Positions 50,104-60,219 of a stretch of DNA of 64,000 bases are shown piece by piece. The stretch is from Trematomus loennbergii. Taxonomy: Eukaryota > Chordata > Actinopteri > Perciformes > Nototheniidae. Under the pieces are notes generated by a model. It was not told the origin of the DNA and did not search any database. It saw only the letters and a list, made by a program, of their open reading frames with translations. The first letter of the stretch is position 1; the number at the start of each line of letters is the position of its first letter. Location: NCBI GenBank assembly GCA_012861695.1, contig JAAOOA010000163.1, positions 33,501 to 97,500 of the forward strand. Reading direction: 5' to 3'. Made by a program: the position numbers and the translations under genes.

Positions 50104-51160
50104 GTGGAAGAGGCTCAGCCTGCAGTATGGGAGGTGTGGAGGAAGAACTGTGGCGGCCTTAATCCCGAGCAGCAAGAGCAATTGTGGCAGCTGCTGCTAG
50201 AGTTCCAGGGCAGTTTCGCCATGAGTGAGGGGGAGGTGGGCCGAACTCATCTGGTAGAACACGAGATTGACACAGGGGACTCGCGCCCCATCAAGTGTCG
50301 TCCTCGCCGACTTCCCCTGGCTCGTCAGCAGGCTTGTGACGAGGCAGTGCAGAGCATGCTGCAGGCAGACATCATCGAGCCCTCCGACAGCCCGTGGGCA
50401 GCACCTGTAGTCATGGTCCCAAAGAAGATAGGTGGCTGGCGGCTGTGCTCAGACTACAGGCCGGTGAACGGGGTCACTAAGAAGGATTCATACCCACTTC
50501 CCCGCATCGATGAGTCCCTGGACCTGGTCTCCGGGTCGTCGTGGTTCTCCTCCTTGGACCTCCGCAGTGGGTATTACCAAGTCCCTCTGGCCCCAGAGGC
50601 CAGGCCAAAAACTGCTTTCTGCACCGGCCGGGGACTATGGCAGTTCAAGGTCCTCAGTTTTGGGCTTTGTAATGCCCCTGCCACCTTTGTGCGGTTGATG
50701 GACAGGGTGCTGTCTGGTATTCCCCGTCAGCAGTGCTTGGTTTACCTGGACGACATCCTGGTGCATGGCGGCTCGTTTGAGGCGGCCCTGGGATCTCTAA
50801 GAGTGGTGCTGGAAAGGATCAGAGCCGCTGGCCTGAAGCTACACCCAGAGAAGTGCCATTTCATGCAGAGAGAGGTCACTTTCCTGGGCCACAAAGTGGG
50901 GGGCGAAGGCATCGGCACCCTACAAGAGAAAGTGCAGGCGGTCGCGGACTGGCCAAATCCTCGCAACCAGAAGGAGCTGAAGAGTTTCCTGGGCCTGGCC
51001 TCGTACTATAGGAAGTTTGTACGGGGTTTTGCTTGCACTGCTGCACCCCTGTTCCAGCTGCTACAGAAAGACAGTGATTTCCTCTGGTCTGAGCAATGTC
51101 AAGCAGCGTTTGACAGCCTTCGGCGTGCCTTGAGTGAAGCCCCGGTTCGCCCCGGCCAAC
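50104..51160 (+). pseudogene. Reverse transcriptase domain of the Gypsy element
   Basis: Blocks in order: HEIDTGDSRPIKCRPRRLPL, IIEPSDSPWAAPVVMVPKK, RLCSDYRPVNGVTKKDSYPL, SLDLRSGYYQVPL, TAFCTGRGLWQF, VLSFGLCNAPATF, and YLDDILVHG with the catalytic Asp pair. FLGHKVGGEGI and SFLGLASYYRKFVRGFA follow. The fold is complete. The frame ends with a shift near 51150, before RNase H. Confidence 0.92.
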
Positions 51161-52861
51161 CCCAGTCTGCCTTTCACCCTGGACACAGACGCTAGCGGAG
51201 TGGGCGTAGGCGGAGTGCTCTCACAGACTACACCAGAGGGGGAGCGGGTGGTGGCATACTTCAGCCGGGCGTTCAACAAAGCAGAGCGACGGTACTGCGT
51301 CACTCGCAGGGAACTCTTGGCAGTGGTGCTGTCCATCAGGCACTTTAAATACTACCTGTGTGGCCAGGCGTTCACGGTGAGGACTGATCACTCTGCATTA
51401 CAGTGGCTCATGACATTCAAGGAGCCAGAAGGGCAGGTCGCCAGGTGGTTAGAAGAGCTCCAAGCTTTCGACTTCAGGGTGGAGCACCGGGCTGGGGTGC
51501 GTCACACAAACGCAGACGCTCTCTCCCGCCGCCCGTGTGCCGCCGGCGGATGCCACTACTGTGAGAAGAGAGAGACCCGTGAAAAGGAGCTGCTGGAGGA
51601 GGACACCGTCTGTGCTGCAGCTCGTCAAGTTGAAGAGGTCGTTTGCCGGGAGCTCCAGACAGTGGACGTGGCAGAGTGGAAGCAACAGCAAGAGCTGGAC
51701 ACAGACCTACAGCCTGTACTGCAGTGGGTCGAGGCGCAGCAGCGGCCACCGTGGGAGGAAGTGGCAGTGTTCTCCAAATCAACCAAGGGGCTGTGGTCTC
51801 AGTTTGAGGCTCTGCGCCTGTGTCAGGGCGTACTGCAGCGTGCGTGGAAGGAGCCAGCTACGGGAGAGAAGAGATGGCAGGTGGTGGTCCCGAAGGGTCT
51901 GCAAGAGGCGGTACTCAAGGCCATGCATGGAACGGCAGGCTCCGGGCACTTTGGCGTCACTAAGACTCTCCGCCGCCTTCGCCAGGGCTGCTACTGGGGG
52001 CAGTGCCGGAGGGATGTCGAAGACTTTTGTCGCCGCTGTGACCCTTGTATGGCTCGTAAGGGTCCCCCTGGTCGTTCCCATGCTCCACTGCAACAGTTTC
52101 CCGTGGGGGCCCCAATGGAGAGAGTAGCGGTTGATGTGGTGGGGCCTCTACCTCTGTCAAGCAGGGGTAACCGCTACGTCCTCACTGCCATAGACTATTT
52201 CACAAAATGGCCAGAGGCGTATGCCCTCCCTGATCAGGAAGCAGTGACAGTCGCAGATGCTTTGGTGGCCGGCATGTTCAGCCGGTTTGGAGTGCCGGAG
52301 TCCCTGCACAGTGACCAGGGGAGGAACTTCGAGTCCCGGGTGTTCGCCTCCATGTGCACACAACTGGGCATGCGAAAAACACGCACCTCCCCCTTGCGGC
52401 CTCAGAGCGACGGACTAGTCGAGAGATTCCATCGCACCATGGGCCAGCAGCTGGCCATCCTCACGTCTCAGCACCAGCGTGACTGGGACGAACATCTGCC
52501 CTGGACAGCCAATGGGTTGGTCCCTGCAGAGTACTGGAGAGGGTGGGAGAAGTCGTCTACAGAGTGCAGCTGCCTCCCAAGGGGAGAAAAGTTGTGCTCC
52601 ACAGAGACAGGTTGGCCCCTTACAGAGGAGTCGCTTCTCCACATGCCCAAGGGACACCGGGCCCACGGCCTCCCCCTCGACACCCCAGCCAGGTCCCCCG
52701 GCGAGCAGAGCAGCAGCCCCTCGTCAGTGACTGAGTTCCCCCCACTTTCTTCCCCTTTCCCCCGCCTGACCAGAACCGGCACCCCCTGTCCCCCTGACCC
52801 CAGCCCCCTGCCGAGAAGGCAGACACGACCCCCGAGTCGGTTCAGAGACTTTGTGTGGTAG
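51161..52861 (+). pseudogene. RNase H and integrase of the Gypsy element
   Basis: RNase H: TLDTDASGVGVGGVLSQ, FNKAERRYCVTRRELLAVV, TDHSALQWL, VRHTNADALSRRP. Integrase: an HHCC zinc finger (HGTAGSGHFG ... CRRCDPC), then the D-D-E core with VDVVGPL, HSDQGRNF and LVERFHR, all three acidic residues kept. After DWDEHLPW a deletion near 52505-52545 removes the rest of the core, and the C-terminal part (VYRVQLPPKGRKVVLHRDRL) continues in another frame. Integrase is therefore not functional. Confidence 0.9.
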
Positions 52862-52928
52862 TTAAAGTTTATAGTGAGACCCCTCGGTTCCTGTAGAGGG
52901 CAAGAATGCGCCCTGGTCTCACTGGAAG

Positions 52929-53115
52929 GCACCCCATAGGACCTAGAACATGTGGAGTTGTGTTCATTTTACAAAGAAAGTGTTGTACCTCTGTCAAAGA
53001 CTCCAGGATGAAGTGCAGATGCAGTACAGGCAGAAAACCACCAGGTGGCAGATCAGCCTGAACACAAGCTGGAGGGAAGGGGAAGTCATGGGTATCCACT
53101 ATTGTTATTTATTTA
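52929..53115. repeat. Interspersed repeat R, right half
   Basis: Resumes repeat R after the Gypsy element: gcaccccataggacctagaa to ggggaagtcatggg, matching about 34650-34820. Around 20 bases present between the halves in the reference copy are missing here. Confidence 0.85.
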
Positions 53116-53236
53116 AAAAATAAGGTAAACACTTTATATAAAGGTACACAAATGAACCATGAACTAGTTTGAGCAGTATATGGCTCTTTATTAGTCATTG
53201 TAAAACAATTATTAATGCCTTATTCTACATGACCAT

Positions 53237-53690
53237 GCTCCTCCATAGTTTAACCCCAACGCCCACCATCTTCTCTCACTGATCGCTTCTTTACATTTGA
53301 AGACCTCATCAACCTCTACCTCAAAGTCCTTGTTATCTGTCATGTCTTGTTCGTGTATCTTCAGGGCTTCATGAGTCTGTTGGATCACTCCCTGTTTCTG
53401 CTCAATAAACTCAATCCTCTCTTGCAGGTTGTGGATACAAGCAGTCAGTCCGATGCGTGCATTCAGCACTTCCACTGTCTTTTTCAGGTCCTGAGGTTTG
53501 GTGCTTTTCAGAAAATCCGGAAATTGGCGGATCTGGTCCTCTGTTGATACCCAAGCATACTTCAGAGCAAGCTCATTTTTCTTAGTTTTCTCTGTTTTCT
53601 AGACGTTATTAAAAAGGAAATGAACAGGCTGATCATTCTTGTCTTTTGCGCACATGATATGCGCATCTTTCAGAGCATCTAGATTAGAAC
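53237..53690 (-). pseudogene. Fragment of a GIMAP-like GTPase gene (paralog of 38141-45332)
   Basis: On the minus strand it matches 39215-38768 closely: the region after the G domain (NALKDAHI, QPVHFLFNN), then LNARIGLTACIHNLQERIEF, and ends at RRWWALGLNYGG. It has a stop in the VHFLFNN region (53599) and no G1, cysteine-rich or coiled-coil parts, so it is a dead fragment. It is in the same orientation as the intact copy, downstream of repeat R, as at 34-39 kb. Confidence 0.9.
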
Positions 53691-53755
53691 ATGGGTTTTC
53701 AAAGTGTGGGAGCTGCAGAATACATGTAAGCATTAAGCAGGTTGATACTACCATC

Positions 53756-54182
53756 TGGTGGTTGTAAAATACCTTCTTACAATTGAAACTAATCAAAAAG
53801 AGACAATAACATTTAAACATGAAATAAACAAAAATAAAATACATTGAAAAGTGCTAAGGCTTTTTATGTAAATCATATTCCTCTATTACGCTCAACAATC
53901 AACAAAACTCAGGATTCAATTTATTTAAATTAATTGATAAAATGTACAAAAAAGATTAAAAAACAATGTCCCTTTGAGACAAGCTGCTTCCATAATAGTG
54001 GCGATCTGCTCTGCTTCTGCTCAAACTGTACGCTTGCACTCAGATAGGAGCGCACTGAGGACAGTCCGCCCCGGTTGACAGTCGCATCGGGAACAGGGGG
54101 CCCCGTCCCTCCCCCGAGGAGGGAGAGAGGGCGCAGCGAGCACTTTGTCCACGGCCCGGGAAGTGGCGAGGTCCGGGTCAGT
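53756..54182. repeat. Third copy of the hAT-block interior
   Basis: Matches about 21675-22195 and 57030-57540 (ggtggttgtaaaatacct, caagctgcttccataatagt, ctcccccgaggagggagaga) with more differences than those two have from each other. Confidence 0.8.
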
Positions 54183-54189
54183 GCTATGG

Positions 54190-55015
54190 AAAGCCAAATG
54201 TGCCATAATACGCATACATAGTTTTGCGCGAATATACGGGTAGGTCGTATATTCGTGCGCGGTTTTTAATATGATAATGAGCCCCTCCTTCTGATTTCCT
54301 TAGCCAATGAGTTCAAAGTGTCTTCAACCAATCAGTGAGGGTAAAGCCAGACCAAAGCAATCTGTAGATGAAAAGTTCCTGACATTGTGAGGCTGTGCTG
54401 TAAATTGTACATTATTCCAGATTCAGGGGACTAAGTATGAATTTGCCTTTGAATATAATACATATATCACCTTCATTGTCTTTAAAATAAAATCACATTA
54501 CCCTTTTCCTTAACCCTCTGGAGTGTGAAGTGAAGGGTATTTTCTCAATTTTTAGGTCTCCTTAAATCAACTTTTAAATGTATTTCTTATAACATGGCAT
54601 GGTGTTACATGTCAAAATGTTCAGTACAGTCTCTGGTCTTGCTAGAAATGCAAAGTCACTCACCTTAGAGCACTGTCTTATGAGATACTAAGCTTAGAAA
54701 TCCGATTTTTGGAAAACTTCAAAACTTGTGAAACAATGACTCATGTCATCCTTTTTTTTGGTGTTTCAGATTTGGTTCACCAAAGTCTTTGGTTCACAAA
54801 AGTAGTGAAATCTATGAATTACACTATAGGCCTATATAAATGTGTTATTCATGTCTAAAATGACAATGTGTAAATTAGAATTTGGAGTAAGTAAATAGTT
54901 CTATCACTCTACTTTCACCACAGAAAAGTTACATCAGGACTGATTCATGACTTCATATTCCATACTGAGGTTCATGTGATGTGTACAAATACAAATTGAG
55001 CATTACAACTTTTTT
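54190..55015. other. Non-genic stretch
   Basis: AT-rich; no gene, repeat family or tandem array recognised. Confidence 0.45.
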
Positions 55016-55019
55016 TTGC

Positions 55020-55752
55020 TGAGCAACTATCTTTGTCTCTATCAAAGAAAACTGCGCTAGCTAGCTCTTCTTGCCAACGTGTCTATCGCTTCCCTGCCGT
55101 CAATTCTTTTTCGCATACACAGTGAAAAGATTGTTCTGCTCTGGTTTTGTGTTTCTGCCATACTCCGTTGCTCAGCCGATTACGTTTGGCTGCTGTCTAG
55201 CTCCTAGCCTCTGCCGTCATGCCATTAGCAAAACGAGCTCACCGTCATGCTCTGCTATCCGTGGAATCCCGCTCCGGAATACCCCGACTGGGCTCCTCTC
55301 TGCCACGCTCCCAGGACTATCCACGAACCCTCCCTCAGTCCTGCCATCTCAACTGGGCTGTTTCCATCACCGCTGCTGAGGTTCGAGGTCCGGTTTCTAC
55401 CAAGCTATTGGTGCTAGCTGCTAGCTGGCTCGGTGTTCTTCCCACATGCCCCACCCCGGAACCTGCGGTCTTCAGACTCTGGCCCCCCGCACCAACCTGT
55501 GAACCTTCAGTGTGGCAGCCCCCACTCTCTGGAACGCTCTCCTGCGGAGATCCGCAACATCCCCGTGCTTGACGCCTTCACAAGGGCCCTCAAGTCCCAT
55601 CCGTCTGCCAAGGACTTTGGCCCCAAATCTATTTGTTGTTTTGTCTGTCTAACTGTTCGTCTGACTGCCTTTTGTTTTTGTTATGTTTGTTTCCAATCCT
55701 TTTTCCTTGTAAAGTGACCTTGGGTCTCATGAAAGGCGCTATATAAATCCAA

Positions 55753-55790
<38 letters not shown>
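55020..55790 (+). mobile_element. L2-like LINE with large internal deletion
   Basis: The left part (55020-55435) looks like a LINE 5' region with an ORF start (MPLAKRAHRHALLSVESRSG). The right part (from about 55435) is the ORF2 end (PAEIRNIPVLDAFTRALKSH) with the 3' tail aaaggcgctatataaatcca and (att)n. The RT core is missing. The tail equals that at 11640-11695. Confidence 0.6.
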
Positions 55791-55794
55791 CACC

Positions 55795-56235
55795 TTCTTC
55801 TAAACTAAATAATCTCCTCTCCATTAATATCTAATTAACTAATAATAAATAAATAACAATTCAATACGTGAGCCCGGGAGGGTTAGGGTTAGACCAAATG
55901 TGATTTATTTTCCCTCTCTGACGCTAAAAAGCATCGCCCCAATTCCAAATAATCTTAAAATCGGCCAATACCGCTGTTCTCTAACTAGTTCATTTGAAAT
56001 TATAGTCCATTTATCAGAGGTAAATATTCTCAGCTGAGGGAAACATTATTAAACGTAAACTTGTGGAGCAGTAGCGTTACATTAATGCCACCAAACAAAT
56101 GTTAACTTTAATTTCTTCTGGCCACAAACACATTTATCTCCCCGTATTCCCGTAGTGTCCGACCTAAATGCAATTTCTAAATATCTATGGTTTAAATACG
56201 CTGCATCACGTCCAAAGATTAAGAGCTGTGAAATG
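55795..56235. other. Non-genic stretch
   Basis: AT-rich unique-looking sequence; no gene seen. Confidence 0.45.
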
Positions 56236-56379
56236 CGGAGTTGGCAAACAGGTGGCTTAAGTGTATTCTTAAAAGGCGAGAATATCGATATTAAATCGAT
56301 TGATTTTTGGGGTCGAGGGGTTTTTAGTTTTGTCGAGCTAACTCACAGAAACCCTGGCTCTGTTGAACTCGCTTTGTAG

Positions 56380-56422
<43 letters not shown>

Positions 56423-57640
56423 CATATATTTATATAACGCTTTTCCTGGTGCTCAAAAAACAATCAAGTAGAGAAAATAACAACGAGGACATACAGAACA
56501 TGAATCCCTTTATTCGTCCCGCACCAGGGAAATTGCAGGTATTCAACACGGCAGAAGTTCAGTGCAGATTAAGTAAAAAGAGTAGATTTACCTATTATAG
56601 AAATTAGACACACGTTATTAATAATAAAGAAGAATTGAAGGAACCCTTAATCGTTCAACAGATAGTAAAAACATATTTGTTGTTGCATGCTGTATGCAGA
56701 CAATTACAACTTTACACCTCAATCTGAGACCATTTGCTCTTCCCCTATAGCTGTTGTGCAAAGGATTGTGGGTCAGAAGTAAAAGTACTATCACTTTTTT
56801 AACATTGTGTTAAAGTAGATGGGAATTGTCCCTTCATTAGTGTATTATTTGTCAGATAGTTTATAAATGTTTTATCTGCACGGTCAATATTTTCTACTTT
56901 TTAATGCTGTTTTATTTTTATTTTGAGATGTTTACATTTTAGAATTGTTATGATCAATGCCTTGTTTTTTATGCTGCTGCAACGCAAACAATTCCCAATT
57001 CCCAATTTGAGATCAATAAAGTACCAAAGTAGGTGGTTGTAAAATACCTTTTTTACAATTGAAACATCTACAAGAACAATACAACTTGGCTTTCAGATAT
57101 TTCATGATTTACCCTTAGGAACAGGTGCATACAAAACACAAAATAAACAAATCAAAAGAGACGAGAACATTTAAACATGAAATATACAAAAATAAAATAC
57201 ATTGAAAAGGGCTAAGGCTTTGTATGTAAATCATATTCCTCTATTACGCTCAACAATCAACAAAACTCAGGATTACATTTATTAAAATTAAGTTATAAAA
57301 TGTACAAAAAGTTAAAAAAACAATGTCCCTTTGAGACAAGCTGCTTCCATAATAGTGGCGATCTGCTCTGCTTCTGCTCAAACTGTACGCTTGCACAATG
57401 CACTCAGATAGGAGCGCACTGAGGACAGTCGGCCCCGGTTGACAGTCGCATCGGGAACAGGGGGCCACGTCCCTCCCCCGAGGAGGGAGAGAGGGCGCAG
57501 CGAGCACTTTGTCCACGGCCCCGGGAAGTGGCGAGGTCCGGGTCAGTCCGGGTCCTTCTCCAGGTCTTTTTTTAATTAATTGTTATATTTCAGATTCCTC
57601 CGCGTACCACTAGCGGGAGCCACAGGTTGAGAACCACTGC

Positions 57641-58970
57641 ATTAGATATTCGTTTCAAAGCAACTTTGCTTCACTGATTCAAGTATTTACTATTTGAATG
57701 TCCAAACTGAGACAGTTTTGAAAGTAAAATGTTGGTATTGATGAGAATCCTTACATGACGACAGCATGTGTGACCAGAGGGACATAAACACTGGACTGCG
57801 CCCGAAACTTGTAAGACTTTTCTTTGCCAACATGTATGTCTATGTTTGGCCGTGGGAAATGTATTTACTGTAAAATGACATGGCACGTTATGGAATTAAT
57901 TAGTTTAATACAATGTAATTTACTGAAACAAAATCAACATCAACATTAGATATTCTTTCAGAGCAACTTTGCTTCACTGATTCAAGTATTTACTATTTTT
58001 AATGTCCAAACTGAGACCGTTTTTGAAAGTATAGGCTAAAATGTGGAAATCGATGAGAATCTTTACATGACGACAGCATGTTAGACCAGGAAGACAGAAA
58101 ACACTGGACAGCGCCCGTGGTTCGATCCCGCGAGGAGACAGAGAACAGTCTGTATTCGAAGTAACCACTGAGCTAAACCAGCGCAGCTTTTAACTCTGTG
58201 GGTGGCTTTATAAACACGATAAGAATGACGCGTTGCTTGTGACATCCATATAAGGAAGAGGAAGAAGATGAACCTTTATTAATGAATGAGGGAAATTAAT
58301 ATTTTTTCCTGTCCAGAAATGCATCGTGGATACAAATTACAATTGCATGTAGCCTAGAATAAATGCAAAAACAAATAAATATGTGACTATAAAAAAAGGA
58401 AATATTAAACAAAACATGTAAGACTTTTCTTTCCAAACATTTATGTTTTTATGTTTGGTCGTGGGAAAGTATATTTACCTTAAAATGACATGGCACGGTA
58501 TTACATTATTTAGTTTAATACAATTTAATGTACTGAAACAAAATCTAAATCTACATTAGATATTCTTTCAAAGCAACTTTGCTTCAATGATTCAAGTATT
58601 TACTATTTTAATGTCCAAACTGAGACATATTTAGAAAGTAAAATGTTGGTAATGATGAGAATCCTTTACATGACGAGAGCATGTCAGACCAGGAAGACAG
58701 AAAACACTGGACAGCGCCCGTGGTTCGATCCCGCGAGGAGACAGAGAATAGGAAGAATTCGAGATTGCTTGTTGTTCGAAGTAACCACTGAGCTAAACCA
58801 GCGCGGACATTCAGGCAGGTGGGTGGCTTTATAAACATGACAAGAATGACGTTTTCCTTGTGACATCCTTATAAGGAATACAAGGAAGTCAATCGTTCTT
58901 CCAATCCATAACTGCATCGTGGATAAAGAATATTGAGAACAAAAAGTGACAAATGCTGCTCTTCATTATT
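57641..58970. repeat. 600-bp tandem array, three units
   Basis: Units start at about 57641 (deleted form, as unit 1 of copy A), 57944 and 58555; they correspond to units 1, 4 and 5 of copy A. The tRNA-like modules are at about 58098-58186 and 58698-58799 on the minus strand. Confidence 0.85.
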
Positions 58971-59262
58971 CCTGCTATATTTGACGAGTGATACAAATAT
59001 TTGTTACCACAAGTTATTAAGGAAACTGACACTGTTGGACTCGGTACTAGTTTGACTTCTACCAGAAATAAAATGAAGTACTTTTACTTTGTGAGTAATC
59101 CTCTGTCAGAGTCCCCTCCATACATAATGCGATACATTACGATAGTTGTTGACAATAGGGGCGGTGCGGTGTATACTTCTGAAGGTTTTACAATAACCAA
59201 CTTTTATATTACCCACTGTAATTTGAGATCGCTATTGGTAACGGGGGCGTTTTATGAGTTTG

Positions 59263-59451
59263 GGGAGGCGTGTGCGCAGTGGACTCGTGCGTTGGTGTTG
59301 GGATCAGGGGAGCACAGGTTCAAACCCCACTGCAGTCAGCATGTCGTTGTGTCCCTGGGCAAGACACTTCACCCCAAATTGCTCCTAGGGATTGTCCAGT
59401 ATTGAGTATGTAAGTCGCTTTGGATAAAAGCGTCAAACAAGTGACATGTAA
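59263..59451 (+). mobile_element. tRNA-derived SINE (duplicate of 25301-25487)
   Basis: Same insertion as in copy A, with few base differences (A box tgcgcagtgg region, B box ggttcaaacccc). Being at the same relative place, it was copied by the duplication and is not a new insertion. Confidence 0.88.
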
Positions 59452-59628
59452 TGTTTATGCGTTGCATGGTTTCAGTGTATTGTTTTAATATAGACACCTA
59501 AATGATATCATAATTTGCTTTAACTCAGTATTATATGAATATATGTATAAGTGTGTGTTTATGTGATGCAGGAGGGATGTTGTTTGACTTGCACTGTAGT
59601 TTGCTCTAACACTTGTTATTTTACTTAG

Positions 59629-59706
59629 ATGAGCACTAAACCCAAAACCCACAAAGCGATGGGAGATGTCGAATGGCTGGCCCGGCTGAAGGCCTTTGCT
59701 AACTCA
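59629..59706 (+). other. Short exon-like ORF, second copy
   Basis: Same 26-codon frame as 25676-25753 with acceptor ttttacttag, one substitution (gcc to gtc). Truncated here by the start of CACTG-type sequence. Confidence 0.4.
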
Positions 59707-60050
59707 TGCACTGTAAAAATATTCACCGTGAATTCACAATAAATACTTGGCCAAATTTTGCATGACTTTCACAGTAAGATTCACAGCAATTTACTGTGAA
59801 TGTCTTCACAGTAATGTATTGTAATTTCACACCCATGATATTACAATGCATTGTTGTAAAGCTAAAACTGTATACTGTAACTTCACAGCTTCAATGACTA
59901 AGGAATTACTGTGATATTAAGTATGTTACTGGGGAATTACATCATTTTGTTGTACATGCATTACAACAAGGGCCTGTACTTTTACATTTCTATTGTGAAA
60001 GTAATGCAGATGAGTAGCCAGCAATTTACTGTGAATTTACAATGATAGAC
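59707..60050. mobile_element. CACTG-ended DNA element, fragment
   Basis: Begins cactgtaaaaatattcaccg and holds many copies of tttactgtgaat and ttcacagtaa in both directions, resembling the subterminal repeats of CACTA/EnSpm elements. No opposite end was located. Confidence 0.5.
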
Positions 60051-60219
60051 GTGCATAACTGTAGTCCCCAGCTCCGGTACTTCCTGGAGGAAGCTCATAC
60101 AATGGTTTCCTGTCAAATACTATTGGATGACATGACTAATCACGTCATCCACATACAGCAAACAAACATGCACAAAAAGCATCTCACCCGTGAGTCCAGT
60201 TGGGTCAAATCAAATAGGC

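Larger units (their letters stand above)
47157..52928 (+). mobile_element. Ty3/Gypsy LTR retrotransposon, 3' LTR lost, defective
   Basis: Order: 5' LTR, tRNA-Leu-type primer site, gag, protease, RT, RNase H, integrase. That RT-RNase H-integrase order defines Ty3/Gypsy (Metaviridae). No envelope or chromodomain is seen. The gag, pro, RT and RNase H-integrase parts lie in different frames. An unrelated 0.8-kb insertion separates gag from protease, and the integrase C-terminal part is deleted. The 3' LTR is absent: repeat R resumes directly after 52928. It lies within a degraded duplicate of the 34-39 kb region. Confidence 0.92.
56236..59706. repeat. Segmental duplication, copy B (partner 20775-25753)
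   Basis: Same order and orientation as copy A, including the hAT interior, the right hAT end (57639), part of the 600-bp array, the SINE and the short exon. Copy B has an (aat)n tract (56381-56420) and unrelated sequence at 56460-56670, and fewer 600-bp units. At 59707 homology stops and CACTG-type sequence begins. Confidence 0.88.

Noticed and set aside
49493..51195. Programmed ribosomal frameshift in the Gypsy element
   Set aside because: Frame changes occur at several unrelated places, including inside gag and between RT and RNase H, so decay or sequence error explains them better.
53212..53475. Apparent intact 87-codon gene
   Set aside because: It is the middle of the GTPase gene copied without the GTP-binding part; a stop and missing exons show a pseudogene fragment.
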